This document shows positions 7,541-15,856 of a stretch of DNA of 27,421 nucleotides, one piece after another. The notes under the pieces are model-generated. The model saw nothing but the letters and a program-made list of their open reading frames with translations, had not been told where the DNA came from and did no database searches. Source of the DNA: a virus. The stretch is taken from the IMG/VR virus record IMGVR_UViG_3300018084_000011, positions 1-27,421 of that record. One strand, given 5' to 3'. The stretch's first letter is position 1; every line of letters begins with the position of its first letter. A program made the translations under genes and the position numbers.

Positions 7541-8566
7541 ATGCTCGGGCACAGACCATTTTTTCATAACACCATCAGAAAATATGTGGTCCTCATGGGG
7601 TCCCTGTTCAACGACATCTTTGTGGTTCACGAAACCACTGAAGGTGCCGAGAGGGAACGCCAGAAGGTACCCATTCTCTATGGTCCCAAGGAAAAATGGC
7701 TAACGAGTCTCCGCACCGACCCAAACCTTACCAAATCCATTTTGACCACCGTACCTCGTATGAGTTTTGAGTTGATGGCGCTGACCTACGATCAGACTCG
7801 CAAGCAGGAGTCTACAATTCGTCACCGTGCCAGAAACTCAGCGAACAGTGCGGTGCCACAGACCCAGTATGTGGGGGTACCCTATAATTTTGAGTTCAGC
7901 GTCTCGGTGTATGTGCGAAACATCAGCGATGGTCTCCAGATTGTCGAGCAGATACTTCCATTTTTCTTGCCCGACTATACGGTGAGTGCCCAGGTGTCTC
8001 AGGAGTTGGATATCGTCAAGGATATTCCGATCATTCTCAAGTCTGTGTCTGAAAAAATAGATTACGAGGGTGCGATGCCCGATGGCACACGCCTGGTCAC
8101 CTGGGACCTGGAGTTCACACTCAAGGGTTACATTTTTGGACCGATTGCGAACACGGCGATCATCAAGGGTGTCCAGACGGGCAACACGATCACCGGTGGT
8201 GTCTATGTGAACCTCTATACGGACGTCAACAACAAGACCCTGCAGAAGGTCGTGCTCACTGGGGGTATCACAGACTATCGTGACCTGGAGGCGATCCGTG
8301 AACCTGAGCATGACATCACAGGGGCGGTGTATTCCTGGAGCAACACCTCGAACACCCTGATCCTCACAGGTATGACAGGGGTCCTCAAGGCCAACGACGA
8401 GGTCTGGGGTCTGGTCAGCGGCGCTCACTGGACGGTCCAGAGCGTCGAGGTCACCAACCTCAAGGATGCAGAAATTTGGATTACGCAGAATCCCATAACG
8501 GCCAATGCTGACAGTGACTATGGGTACACGACAACTATTACGGAATTCCCTGACACGATACCCTAG
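7541..8566 (+). CDS. gp15: Tail sheath stabiliser / tail terminator, gp15-like
   Basis: A 341-residue homolog of T4 gp15 (272 residues), the hexamer capping the finished tail and joining it to the neck. The family features are FFHNTIRKYVVLMGSLFNDI at the N-terminus, RQKVPILYGPKEKWL, PRMSFELMALTYD, a central YNFEFSVSVYVRN with IVEQILPFFLPDYTV, and RLVTWDLEFTLKGYIFGPI. The C-terminal 80 residues exceed T4 gp15 and hold a beta block at 259-304 (GAVYSWSNTSNTL, LVSGAHWTVQSVE) similar to the gp14 insert. The ATG follows AAAGGA nine bases after the gp14 stop. Confidence 0.87.
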   Translation: MLGHRPFFHNTIRKYVVLMGSLFNDIFVVHETTEGAERERQKVPILYGPKEKWLTSLRTDPNLTKSILTTVPRMSFELMALTYDQTRKQESTIRHRARNSANSAVPQTQYVGVPYNFEFSVSVYVRNISDGLQIVEQILPFFLPDYTVSAQVSQELDIVKDIPIILKSVSEKIDYEGAMPDGTRLVTWDLEFTLKGYIFGPIANTAIIKGVQTGNTITGGVYVNLYTDVNNKTLQKVVLTGGITDYRDLEAIREPEHDITGAVYSWSNTSNTLILTGMTGVLKANDEVWGLVSGAHWTVQSVEVTNLKDAEIWITQNPITANADSDYGYTTTITEFPDTIP

Positions 8567-8580
8567 AGGATGACTAGATC

Positions 8581-9063
8581 ATGAGCGACACACGACTCAA
8601 TGAAATTTTGGACGTGGAGGTGCCAATGGGTACCTCCGAGACGATGCAGGACCTGACGGTGCTGGCGCCGCCTGACCTCGCGCACTATGCGAACAACTCG
8701 GTCGAGCAGGATGCGCTGGAGTCACGAACCTACATCCGACAATCGATGGCGCAACTGTCCACCGCAATCACCGAGATGCTGGCCATTGCGAAGGCCTCAG
8801 GGAAACCCAGGGCCTATGAGGTCGTCACGCAGATGCTCCGCTCGCTCGCTGAGATGCAGCAAGACCTGATGGGCAGCCACCAATCGGAGCAGGTGCTATC
8901 GCAACCAGAAGCCCCCGGTGAAATTCACAACCATTTCGAGAGCGCGGTGTTCGTTGGATCGACCAGTGAACTGGGGGAGTTGGTGAGACTGAAGCGCCAA
9001 GAGCGGGCTGAGCGAGAGGCCAACACTATCACTGTGAGTGCGACCCATGCAGCCAATACCTAA
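8581..9063 (+). CDS. gp16: Small terminase subunit, gp16-like
   Basis: A 160-residue protein (T4 gp16: 164) that binds phage DNA and stimulates the gp17 packaging motor. It has the family layout: a variable acidic N-terminus, a central helical hairpin for oligomerisation (ALESRTYIRQSMAQLSTAIT, then RAYEVVTQMLRSLAEMQQDL) and a C-terminal charged segment (LVRLKRQERAEREAN). The ATG has AGAGGA upstream at the end of gp15. Its 3' end overlaps gp17 by 17 bases, as is common for this pair. Confidence 0.82.
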   Translation: MSDTRLNEILDVEVPMGTSETMQDLTVLAPPDLAHYANNSVEQDALESRTYIRQSMAQLSTAITEMLAIAKASGKPRAYEVVTQMLRSLAEMQQDLMGSHQSEQVLSQPEAPGEIHNHFESAVFVGSTSELGELVRLKRQERAEREANTITVSATHAANT

Positions 9064-10783
9064 AAAGAAACCCAACGCCTTCAGCTTCAGAGTCAAGCCG
9101 GTACCCAACGGGTTTTACCTGAAGAATCCCAAACTCAAACAAGTTGGTGTCAAGGTTCAATTCACCCAAGACCAGGTATCCGAGTGGGTGAAGTGCTCAC
9201 AGGACCCCGTGTATTTCATCAGGAAATACTGCAAGATTGTCCACGTCGACCGCGGTGTGATACCCTTTGACATGTGGGACTTCCAGGAAAAAATTATTGA
9301 GACGTATTTTTGCGAACGTAAGGTCATCGTCAAGCTTCCTCGCCAGATGGGAAAATCCACAGCGACCGCGGGTTTCTTCCTGTGGTACATCCTGTTCAAC
9401 AGCAACAAGGTCTGCGCGATTCTGGCCAACAAAGCTGAGATGGCCCAGGAAATTCTCGGTCGCCTCAAGTTCATGTATGAGTTCATCCCACTGTGGCTCC
9501 AGCAGGGTATTGCAGAATGGAACAAACGTTCGATCACCCTGGAAAATGGTTCGCGTATCCTCGCGGCAGCAACCAGTTCAAGCGCCATTCGAGGTTACTC
9601 GCTGTCCATCGTGTTCCTGGACGAATTTGCTCACGTACCCAACAACATCGCTGAGGATTTCTTCACCTCCATCTACCCAACGATTTCATCAGGAAAAGAC
9701 ACCAAGATTTTAATTGCCTCAACGCCGTTTGGTATGAACCACTATTACAAATTCTGGACCGAGGCGATCAACAAGGCCAATGACTTTATACCCGTGCAGT
9801 ACCCCTGGAACGCGATACCAAGCCGCGACCAAGCTTGGTTCGACGAACAAAAACGGGCTTTGGGTCCTGTCAAGTTCCGCCAAGAGGTACTCTGCGAATT
9901 CCTGGGGTCATCGGGTACCCTTATTTCGGGTGAAAAATTGGCTGCGCTGGCCATGACGAAACCCATCTACACTGAGGACAACTGGAGTGTCTATGAGCAC
10001 CCACAAGAGGGAAAGACCTATGTGATTGCGTGTGACCCTGCGAGGGGTCTGGACCAGGACGCCTCCGCCTTCTGGGTCATTGATATCACCAATATACCCT
10101 ATAGGTGTGTCGCACGCTACAAGAGCCATACGGTGTCACCGATTATTCTGCCCAACTTCCTATACAATGCGGCCGTCAGGTATAACCATGCGTTCATTCT
10201 TGTTGAGATCAACGACAACGGACAGCAAGTGGTTGACCTTCTACACTATGACCTCGAATATGAGAACATTTTCAAGCTTGAATCCACCATGAAAAGTGGG
10301 TCTCAGGGAGCCAAGATCAGCGGTGGTTTCAAGAAACAGATGCGTCTGGGTCTCCGCATGACCGAATCCGTCAAGCGTATTGGGTGCCTGAACCTCAAGA
10401 CTTTCATCGAACAGGACAAGCTCTTGGTGACCGATTTTGACACCATTTCGGAGTTGTCTACGTTCACCCAGCAACTCCAGACCTATAAGGCTGAAGAGGG
10501 GTACCATGACGACCTGGTGATGTGCCTGGTCATGTTTGCTTGGTTGATGACCCAAAAGTATATCCGCGAATCACAGGGTATGGGTGTCGATATACGAAAA
10601 GCCCTTGAGGATGAACAAAATTCCCGTATCGACGAGGACCTGGTACCTTTCGGACTCATTGATAATGGACTGGAGGAGGATGCCTTTGTCGAGGGCAACG
10701 ACCTCTGGGTCAGGGCCAATAAAATGTACCCAGGTGACACTGGGGTCAAGTCCAACGACTATATCAGGCGCGGAGAAAGATAG
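9047..10783 (+). CDS. gp17: Large terminase subunit, gp17-like
   Basis: A 578-residue packaging ATPase and nuclease (T4 gp17: 610). I chose the ATG at 9047; an in-frame GTG at 9038 adds three residues. ATPase domain: Walker A PRQMGKST (98-105), Walker B IVFLDEF with Asp192-Glu193, and the coupling motif ASTPFG (224-229). RNase H-fold nuclease domain: ACDPARGLDQDA with Asp330, VEINDNG with Glu387, and YHDDLVM with Asp488/Asp489, matching the acidic triad of the family. It docks on the portal and drives headful packaging. The gene overlaps gp16 by 17 bases and ends 84 bases before gp18. Confidence 0.95.
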   Translation: MQPIPKKKPNAFSFRVKPVPNGFYLKNPKLKQVGVKVQFTQDQVSEWVKCSQDPVYFIRKYCKIVHVDRGVIPFDMWDFQEKIIETYFCERKVIVKLPRQMGKSTATAGFFLWYILFNSNKVCAILANKAEMAQEILGRLKFMYEFIPLWLQQGIAEWNKRSITLENGSRILAAATSSSAIRGYSLSIVFLDEFAHVPNNIAEDFFTSIYPTISSGKDTKILIASTPFGMNHYYKFWTEAINKANDFIPVQYPWNAIPSRDQAWFDEQKRALGPVKFRQEVLCEFLGSSGTLISGEKLAALAMTKPIYTEDNWSVYEHPQEGKTYVIACDPARGLDQDASAFWVIDITNIPYRCVARYKSHTVSPIILPNFLYNAAVRYNHAFILVEINDNGQQVVDLLHYDLEYENIFKLESTMKSGSQGAKISGGFKKQMRLGLRMTESVKRIGCLNLKTFIEQDKLLVTDFDTISELSTFTQQLQTYKAEEGYHDDLVMCLVMFAWLMTQKYIRESQGMGVDIRKALEDEQNSRIDEDLVPFGLIDNGLEEDAFVEGNDLWVRANKMYPGDTGVKSNDYIRRGER

Positions 10784-10794
10784 GTTCCTCGAAT

Positions 10795-10802
10795 CATAAA
10801 TA
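10795..10802 (+). promoter_or_regulatory. Phage late promoter (CATAAATA) before gp18
   Basis: CATAAATAG lies in the 84-base gap between gp17 and gp18 and differs from T4 TATAAATA only at the first base. The expected transcript start is near 10808, giving a leader of about 60 bases before the sheath gene. The gap is otherwise empty apart from the ribosome site AAGGAG at about 10856-10861. Confidence 0.75.
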
Positions 10803-10867
10803 GTCTGAAGGAAACCCTTACTATACGACCACTGCAACTGTTGTTCCTATAAAGCAAGGAGATCACG

Positions 10868-12769
10868 ATGGCATTTCAATTATCGCCGGGCGTTAATGTA
10901 TCTGAAGTGGATTTGACCACTATAGTTCCCACAGTCTCCACAACCATAGGGGCATTTGTTGGGCAATTTGTGTGGGGACCAGTTGATACCCGCATTTCAA
11001 TCGACCAGGAAGTCAAGTTAGCTACTAAATTCGGTAAGCCCGATTCCAACACCTTCGTATCATTCTTTACGGGTGCGAATTTCTTGGCTTATGGCAATAA
11101 CCTTCTCCTCACTCGTGCTGCCAACACTCTCTCGAAGAATGCTGTCGCCAATACGACCGCGGGGGCCGCACTTCTCATCAAGAATGAAGTGGTCTACGAA
11201 AATAGCTATTTCGACGGATCAGGAAACTTTGGTTCTTTCGCTGCTCGTTACCCAGGAGCCTTAGGCAACAACCTGAAGGTTTCGGTCTGCGGTTCCGCCA
11301 ACGTATTTTCAAGCAATGTAACTGTTCAGACTGGACAATGGGCTCAGACATCGAGCGCAGGGGCCACCACGATTCCTACAACCGGTAACACCGCTGCCTA
11401 TGTGCGACCTGGTGACCTCGTCAAGTTGGATACCAACCCTTACATCACCGTATCTTCGGCTAATGCGACCTACATCACTCTCGCTGCCGGATTGACCACA
11501 GCGATTACTTCCAATACTGCGATCCTTCGCAAGTGGGAGTATGCTGATGAATTCGACAGTGCCCCAGGTACCTCGGAATATGTTGAGTCGCGCCTTGGGT
11601 TGAATGATGAACTCCACATCATCGTCGTGGATGAAGATGGTGGAATCACAGGTTCAACTGACGTCATTCTTGAAAAATATCCATTCGTCTCCAAGGCCTC
11701 CGATGCCAAGCAGAACGATGGTTCTTCAATTTATTACCCAGTCGTGATTTTCAACAAGTCCGTTTGGATTTATTGGGGAGATCATGATCCTCTCGGAACA
11801 AACTGGGGCAACACCGCGTTGAGCACCACATTCACCGACGTTACGGTCGCAGAGAGATTGTCGTTGGTTGGTGGGGCCGACCAGACAGTTTCAACCGGAG
11901 ACCTGGAACGTGGATGGGACCTCTATGCCGATGCAGATACCGTTGACGTGTCCTTGCTCGTTACGGGGAACACTGATGCAACTCTTGCTAACTACATCAT
12001 AGACAATATCGCCCTAGCTCGTAGAGACTGTGTGGTGTTCTTGTCACCTCCTCGTGCTACTGTGGTGGATAATGTTGACTCTGAGGCTGACGATATCGTG
12101 ACCTATCGCAATACCTTGTCCTCGACGTCCTATGGCGTTCTGGACAGTGGTTGGAAATATCAATATGACAAGTACAACGATACTTACCGTTACCTTCCAT
12201 TGAACGGTGATATCGCCGGACTCTGTGTTCGCACGGACACCACCAGAGACCCATGGTTCTCACCAGGTGGATTTGATCGTGGACAAGTCAAGAATGTTGT
12301 GAAGCTTGCTTGGAACCCACGTAAGATTTTCCGCGACACACTTTACAAGAATGGAATAAATCCAGTGGTGACCTTCCCTGGTGATGGAACCGTGCTCTAC
12401 GGAGATAAGACTCTGTTGAGCAAGCCATCAGCCTTTGATCGTATCAATGTGCGCCGGTTGTTTATCGTGTTGGAGAAGTCCATTGCTCGTGCTGCGAAAT
12501 TTTCGCTCTTTGAATTCAATGATGAATTCACTCGTGCAGCGTTCCTCGCATTAGTGGAGCCATTCCTCCGTGATGTGCAGGGTCGTCGAGGCATCTTTGA
12601 TTATCGCGTTGTTGCTGATGCAACCAATAATACTCCTGAAGTGATTGACCGCAATGAATTTGTTGGTGACATCTATGTGAAACCAGCCCGTTCAATCAAC
12701 TTTATCCAGTTGAACTTTGTGGCAGTCAGAACTGGAGTTTCATTTGACGAAATTGTTGGAAAGTTCTAA
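10868..12769 (+). CDS. gp18: Contractile tail sheath protein, gp18-like
   Basis: A 633-residue sheath subunit (T4 gp18: 659). The N-terminus LSPGVNVSEVDLTTIVPTVS with TTIGAFVGQFVWGPV is the classic start, followed by LLLTRAAN. The C-terminus has the conserved contractile core: NPRKIFRDTLYKNGINPVVT, GDGTVLYGDKTLL, DRINVRRLFIVLEKSI, then FNDEFTRAAFLALVEPFLRD and a final INFIQLNFVAVRTGVSFDEI. These form the extended-strand mesh linking sheath subunits. Residues 152-222 look like an inserted beta domain (GATTIPTTGNTA, RPGDLVKLD). A strong AAGGAG precedes the ATG, and a late promoter lies about 65 bases upstream. Confidence 0.95.
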   Translation: MAFQLSPGVNVSEVDLTTIVPTVSTTIGAFVGQFVWGPVDTRISIDQEVKLATKFGKPDSNTFVSFFTGANFLAYGNNLLLTRAANTLSKNAVANTTAGAALLIKNEVVYENSYFDGSGNFGSFAARYPGALGNNLKVSVCGSANVFSSNVTVQTGQWAQTSSAGATTIPTTGNTAAYVRPGDLVKLDTNPYITVSSANATYITLAAGLTTAITSNTAILRKWEYADEFDSAPGTSEYVESRLGLNDELHIIVVDEDGGITGSTDVILEKYPFVSKASDAKQNDGSSIYYPVVIFNKSVWIYWGDHDPLGTNWGNTALSTTFTDVTVAERLSLVGGADQTVSTGDLERGWDLYADADTVDVSLLVTGNTDATLANYIIDNIALARRDCVVFLSPPRATVVDNVDSEADDIVTYRNTLSSTSYGVLDSGWKYQYDKYNDTYRYLPLNGDIAGLCVRTDTTRDPWFSPGGFDRGQVKNVVKLAWNPRKIFRDTLYKNGINPVVTFPGDGTVLYGDKTLLSKPSAFDRINVRRLFIVLEKSIARAAKFSLFEFNDEFTRAAFLALVEPFLRDVQGRRGIFDYRVVADATNNTPEVIDRNEFVGDIYVKPARSINFIQLNFVAVRTGVSFDEIVGKF

Positions 12770-12796
12770 GTCATAGTTTTCAAGATGAATAGCGAG

Positions 12797-12804
12797 CATA
12801 AATA
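12797..12804 (+). promoter_or_regulatory. Phage late promoter (CATAAATA) before gp19
   Basis: CATAAATAA is in the 55-base gap between sheath and tube genes; predicted start about 12810, followed by AAAGGAG and the gp19 ATG at 12825. A separate promoter for the tube gene fits its high copy number in the virion. Confidence 0.75.
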
Positions 12805-12824
12805 ATTCCGTAAAGGAGACTAAC

Positions 12825-13379
12825 ATGGCATTCAACGTTTTTGAGTTCCGATCACAAATGCAGGGCGACGGAGCACGTCCAAATCTGTTTGAAGTGCAGT
12901 TGACATTTCCAACAGCCGTTAACCCCGGGTCTGCAAATAAAAAGCTGACCTTCATGTGCAAGACTGCTTCACTTCCAGGTTCAACCATTGGACATGTTCC
13001 AGTGTTCTATTTTGGGCGTGAAACAAAGTTGGCTGGAAACCGCACATTCCCAGAATGGACCTTGTCAATTCTGAACGATGAAGATTTCTCGGTTCGCAAC
13101 GCATTCGAAAAGTGGTTGAATGGTATCAACCGTCATGTCAGCAACGTCCGTGACCTCTGGGCTGGAAATTCCTTAGGGTACTCAACACAAGGATTGGTCA
13201 AGCAATACAGCAAGACCGGTGATGTGCTGAAGCAGTACACCTTCGAAGGTTTGTTCCCTGTAGATGTGGGCCAGATCGATCTGGACTGGGGCAGCAACGA
13301 TACAATCGAAGAATATAGCGTGACATTGGCATATCAATACTTTACAAGTGTCGCAAAGGACAACACCGTTATCGTCTAA
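12825..13379 (+). CDS. gp19: Tail tube protein, gp19-like
   Basis: A 184-residue tube subunit (T4 gp19: 163). Conserved features are FEFRSQMQGDGARPNLFEVQ at the start, CKTASLPGSTIGHVPVFYFG, TFPEWTLSILNDEDF, AFEKWLNGINRH, and the C-terminal FEGLFPVDVGQIDLDWGSND with SVTLAYQYF. It polymerises on the baseplate inside the sheath to form the DNA channel. It starts after AAAGGAG, has its own late promoter and is followed eight bases after the stop by an intrinsic terminator. A clear paralog of the same fold is at 21213-21746. Confidence 0.93.
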   Translation: MAFNVFEFRSQMQGDGARPNLFEVQLTFPTAVNPGSANKKLTFMCKTASLPGSTIGHVPVFYFGRETKLAGNRTFPEWTLSILNDEDFSVRNAFEKWLNGINRHVSNVRDLWAGNSLGYSTQGLVKQYSKTGDVLKQYTFEGLFPVDVGQIDLDWGSNDTIEEYSVTLAYQYFTSVAKDNTVIV

Positions 13380-13386
13380 ACGGACT

Positions 13387-13416
13387 GGGGGTTCCTTCAG
13401 GGGCCCCCGTTTTTTT
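13387..13416 (+). terminator. Intrinsic terminator after gp19
   Basis: A nine-pair stem: GGGGG-TT-CC (13387-13395) pairs with GG-GG-CCCCC (13400-13408), including two G-U pairs, around a TTCA tetraloop. After one G it runs into seven T residues (13410-13416). It is a textbook rho-independent terminator and separates the tail operon from the portal/head operon. Confidence 0.92.
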
Positions 13417-13429
13417 CAATACTATGAGT

Positions 13430-13434
13430 GGAGG
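13430..13434 (+). promoter_or_regulatory. Ribosome-binding site setting a TTG start for the portal gene
   Basis: GGAGG at 13430-13434 stands five bases before a TTG codon (13440). The only longer in-frame start, GTG at 13428, would place this site inside the coding region and has no ribosome site of its own. From the TTG the protein begins MAFRLFGFSLGK, like other portal proteins of the family. Confidence 0.7.
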
Positions 13435-13439
13435 TTATT

Positions 13440-15161
13440 TTGGCTTTTCGTCTGTTTGGATTCTCTCTAGGAAAAACCCCCGAAATCACCCATATCGAAG
13501 ATCCCGCCAAGCAAAACTTGGTGATACCACAGTCACAAATTGACGATGGTGCGGTCACTATTACTCAAGGCGGCTATACAGGAACATACGTAGACCTTGA
13601 AGGTTCCGTTCGTAACGAATTGGAACTGATCACACGTTATCGTGAAATGTCTCTGCACCCAGAGTGCTCTGAGGCCATCGAGGAAATCATCACTGAGGCT
13701 GTCACAGCCGATGAGGATGGTGAGGTGGTTGGATTGAACCTTGACAAACTCATGGTTCCCGCGAGCATCAAAAAGAAAATCACCGACGCTTTCGATAAAA
13801 TCAAGTCCATGCTCTCGTTCCAGGACCTTGGTGAGGACCTGTTCAAGCGTTGGTATGTCGATGGGCGACTGTATTTTCAGGTCGTCGTGGATACCACGAA
13901 ACCCAAAGAGGGTATCCAAGAACTTCGCTACATCGATCCTCGCAAAATTCGCAAAGTGCGAGAAATTTTGAAGGACCGCGACCCACGTAGCGGTATCGAA
14001 ATTATCAGAGCGACCAGTGAATACTACGTCTACAACGAGAACGGTCTCACTGCACAAGCCTATACCGCCTCTGTGAACCAGGGTACCCGTATTGCTCCAG
14101 ACTCTATCGTATTCGTGCCTTCTGGGCTCCTGGATGCCAAGTCGGTGATGGTCATTGGGTACCTCCACAAGGCCATCAAGTCTCTGAACCAACTCCGCAT
14201 GATCGAAGATGCAGTGGTCATTTATAGGTTGTCCCGCGCACCCGAGCGCCGCATATTCTACATCGACGTCGGCAACCTACCCAAAGCCAAAGCAGAGCAG
14301 TACCTCAAGCAAATCATGACCCAGTATCGCAACAAGCTGGTCTATGATGCTTCGACTGGTGAACTCCGTGATGAACGCAAACACCTCTCGATGCTGGAGG
14401 ATTTTTGGCTCCCTCGTCGTGAAGGTTCCAAGGGTACAGAAATCACCACGCTACCTGGTGGCGAGAACCTGGGCAAGATGGAGGACGTCGAGTATTTTCA
14501 AAAGAAACTCTACAAGTCTCTCAATGTGCCTATCGGACGCCTCGATTCTCAATCTGGTGGTACCGGTGGCCTCCAAGGCCTTGGTCGTGTCGCTGAACTT
14601 ACCCGCGATGAGGTCAAATTTCACAAGTTTATTCTCAGACTTCGCAACAAATTCTCACGTATATTCGATGAAGCCTTGGCTCGCCACCTGGTGTTGACTG
14701 GAGTGTGTTCGCAAGAGGAATGGGTTGAGTTTCGAGAACATGTCACCTATGAGTATAAAAATGATAACAACTTCACCGAACTCCGTGACTCAGAATTGCT
14801 TCGTGAGCGTGTTGCAACCCTGCTGCAGGTTCAACCATTTATTGGCACCTACTATTCGAATACCTGGGTCAAACGACATATCCTGATGTTCGATGACAAA
14901 GAAATCGAAGAAATGATGGATGAGATCGACGAGGAAACCAAACGAGGTGAATTGCCATTAGCGATACCTGGTCAAGAAGGTCAACCTGGACAAGGTGGGC
15001 AGCCGGGACAACCAGGAGGAGGCGGAGCACCTGGTGGCGCCGCTGGAGCCCCTGCACCAGAACCCGTCAACAACACCATTGACACGAGTGAGGAACCCAC
15101 AGAATCCTTGACGCCGGGCTTAGATAAAGCAGTGGACCGGGCGTTCCGAAAGCATAAATAG
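13440..15161 (+). CDS. gp20: Portal vertex protein, gp20-like
   Basis: A 573-residue portal subunit (T4 gp20: 524), the dodecamer through which DNA enters and leaves the head. Family segments are LITRYREMSLHPECSEAIEE, DLGEDLFKRWYVDGRLYFQV, LRYIDPRKIRKVRE, LKSLNQLRMIEDA-like KSLNQLRMIEDAVVIYRLSR, APERRIFYIDVGNLPKAKAE, LEDFWLPRREGSKGTEITTL, and the long helix ending EVKFHKFILRLRNKFSRIFD. The last 75 residues are a Gly/Pro/Gln-rich low-complexity tail (residues 512-540), then an acidic stretch and a basic end RAFRKHK; this extension is longer than in T4. The start codon is a TTG chosen from GGAGG spacing. A late promoter overlaps its stop codon. Confidence 0.94.
   Translation: MAFRLFGFSLGKTPEITHIEDPAKQNLVIPQSQIDDGAVTITQGGYTGTYVDLEGSVRNELELITRYREMSLHPECSEAIEEIITEAVTADEDGEVVGLNLDKLMVPASIKKKITDAFDKIKSMLSFQDLGEDLFKRWYVDGRLYFQVVVDTTKPKEGIQELRYIDPRKIRKVREILKDRDPRSGIEIIRATSEYYVYNENGLTAQAYTASVNQGTRIAPDSIVFVPSGLLDAKSVMVIGYLHKAIKSLNQLRMIEDAVVIYRLSRAPERRIFYIDVGNLPKAKAEQYLKQIMTQYRNKLVYDASTGELRDERKHLSMLEDFWLPRREGSKGTEITTLPGGENLGKMEDVEYFQKKLYKSLNVPIGRLDSQSGGTGGLQGLGRVAELTRDEVKFHKFILRLRNKFSRIFDEALARHLVLTGVCSQEEWVEFREHVTYEYKNDNNFTELRDSELLRERVATLLQVQPFIGTYYSNTWVKRHILMFDDKEIEEMMDEIDEETKRGELPLAIPGQEGQPGQGGQPGQPGGGGAPGGAAGAPAPEPVNNTIDTSEEPTESLTPGLDKAVDRAFRKHK
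15153..15160 (+). promoter_or_regulatory. Phage late promoter (CATAAATA) before the prohead core gene
   Basis: CATAAATAG overlaps the stop codon of the portal gene. Predicted start about 15166, a leader of about 28 bases with a GGAG ribosome site, then the ATG at 15194. Confidence 0.7.
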
Positions 15162-15183
15162 CTAAGATACACCTTAATAACCT

Positions 15184-15459
15184 GGAGCACAACATGAACG
15201 AAGAACATATCGGTGAACCTGGCAGTTTGCATCACGTTCTCTCATCATATGGATATGAACGTCTCGGAGACCCGGGTAAAGGTTGGTATCAGTATTCCAA
15301 AGGACGACATAGTGTACTGGCCACTAATTCCAACAAAGGGCTTGAATGGTCACACAACAATTATGCTAAGAAAAATTCAAAGGCCACCAAGGGCACCGGT
15401 ACCGAAAGTCTCCACAAACATTTGTCAAGTTTACACGAGGAGCACAACATGAACGAAGA
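15184..15459 (+). repeat. Duplicated ribosome-site-plus-start element (two 21-bp direct copies)
   Basis: Identical 21-base copies at 15184-15204 and 15439-15459 each contain GGAGCACAAC followed by ATG and the codons for Asn-Glu-Glu/Asp. The first is the true gene start. The second lies 255 bases downstream in the same frame, so the core gene contains a complete internal ribosome-binding site and start. Confidence 0.85.
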
Positions 15460-15853
15460 TTTATCACCCATTGCGGACGCTATTACTCTTGTGGCTAATG
15501 GTCAGGCCGGAGAGGCCACTGGGTTAGTCCATGACCTTCTGGGTGCCCGAGTCTTGGATGCCCTGCAGAGTCATAAACAAGAAATTGCTCAGTCGCTTTT
15601 TGCTCCTAGTGCTGATGCCTTGGCAGAAGAATCCGAACAGTTGGATGAAATTTCTCTCAAAACAAAATTCAGTGCTTACAAGGCAGCCGCTGAAGCTGAG
15701 GATTCTGGACAACCCAAAGAGCGCGAGAGGAGTAAGTCTCTTACGGCGCGCATCGAAAAGGATGTCGAAAAGAAACACGGGGCTAAGATGGTTGGGAACC
15801 TTGAACGAGCGGCTTCAGTTCAACATTATGGCCGTGCAGCCCTGAAGAAATAA
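15194..15853 (+). CDS. Prohead core protein (gp67/gp68-type) with an extra N-terminal domain
   Basis: A 219-residue, two-part protein. Residues 1-85 form a basic, His/Tyr/Trp-containing module (HHVLSSYGYERLGDPGKGWY, GLEWSHNNYAKK, ESLHKHLSSLHEE). Residues 86-219 are of the prohead core type: PIADAITLVANGQAGEA, GARVLDALQSHKQEIAQSLF, SEQLDEISLKTKFSAYKAAA and a basic end. Such proteins fill the assembling head together with gp22 and are degraded or trimmed by gp21. An exact copy of the ribosome site and start lies at 15439-15459, so a 134-residue form from the ATG at 15449 may also be made. It follows its own late promoter, four bases before the next gene. The core assignment rests on position and the IAQSLF/QLDEIS pattern. 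Confidence 0.72.
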   Translation: MNEEHIGEPGSLHHVLSSYGYERLGDPGKGWYQYSKGRHSVLATNSNKGLEWSHNNYAKKNSKATKGTGTESLHKHLSSLHEEHNMNEDLSPIADAITLVANGQAGEATGLVHDLLGARVLDALQSHKQEIAQSLFAPSADALAEESEQLDEISLKTKFSAYKAAAEAEDSGQPKERERSKSLTARIEKDVEKKHGAKMVGNLERAASVQHYGRAALKK

Positions 15854-15856
15854 CCC

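Noticed and set aside
7838-8428. Minus-strand frame of 196 codons
   Set aside because: Antisense to gp15; no recognisable protein features.
13533-14192. Minus-strand frame of 219 codons
   Set aside because: Lies wholly opposite the well-supported portal gene; no promoter or ribosome site.
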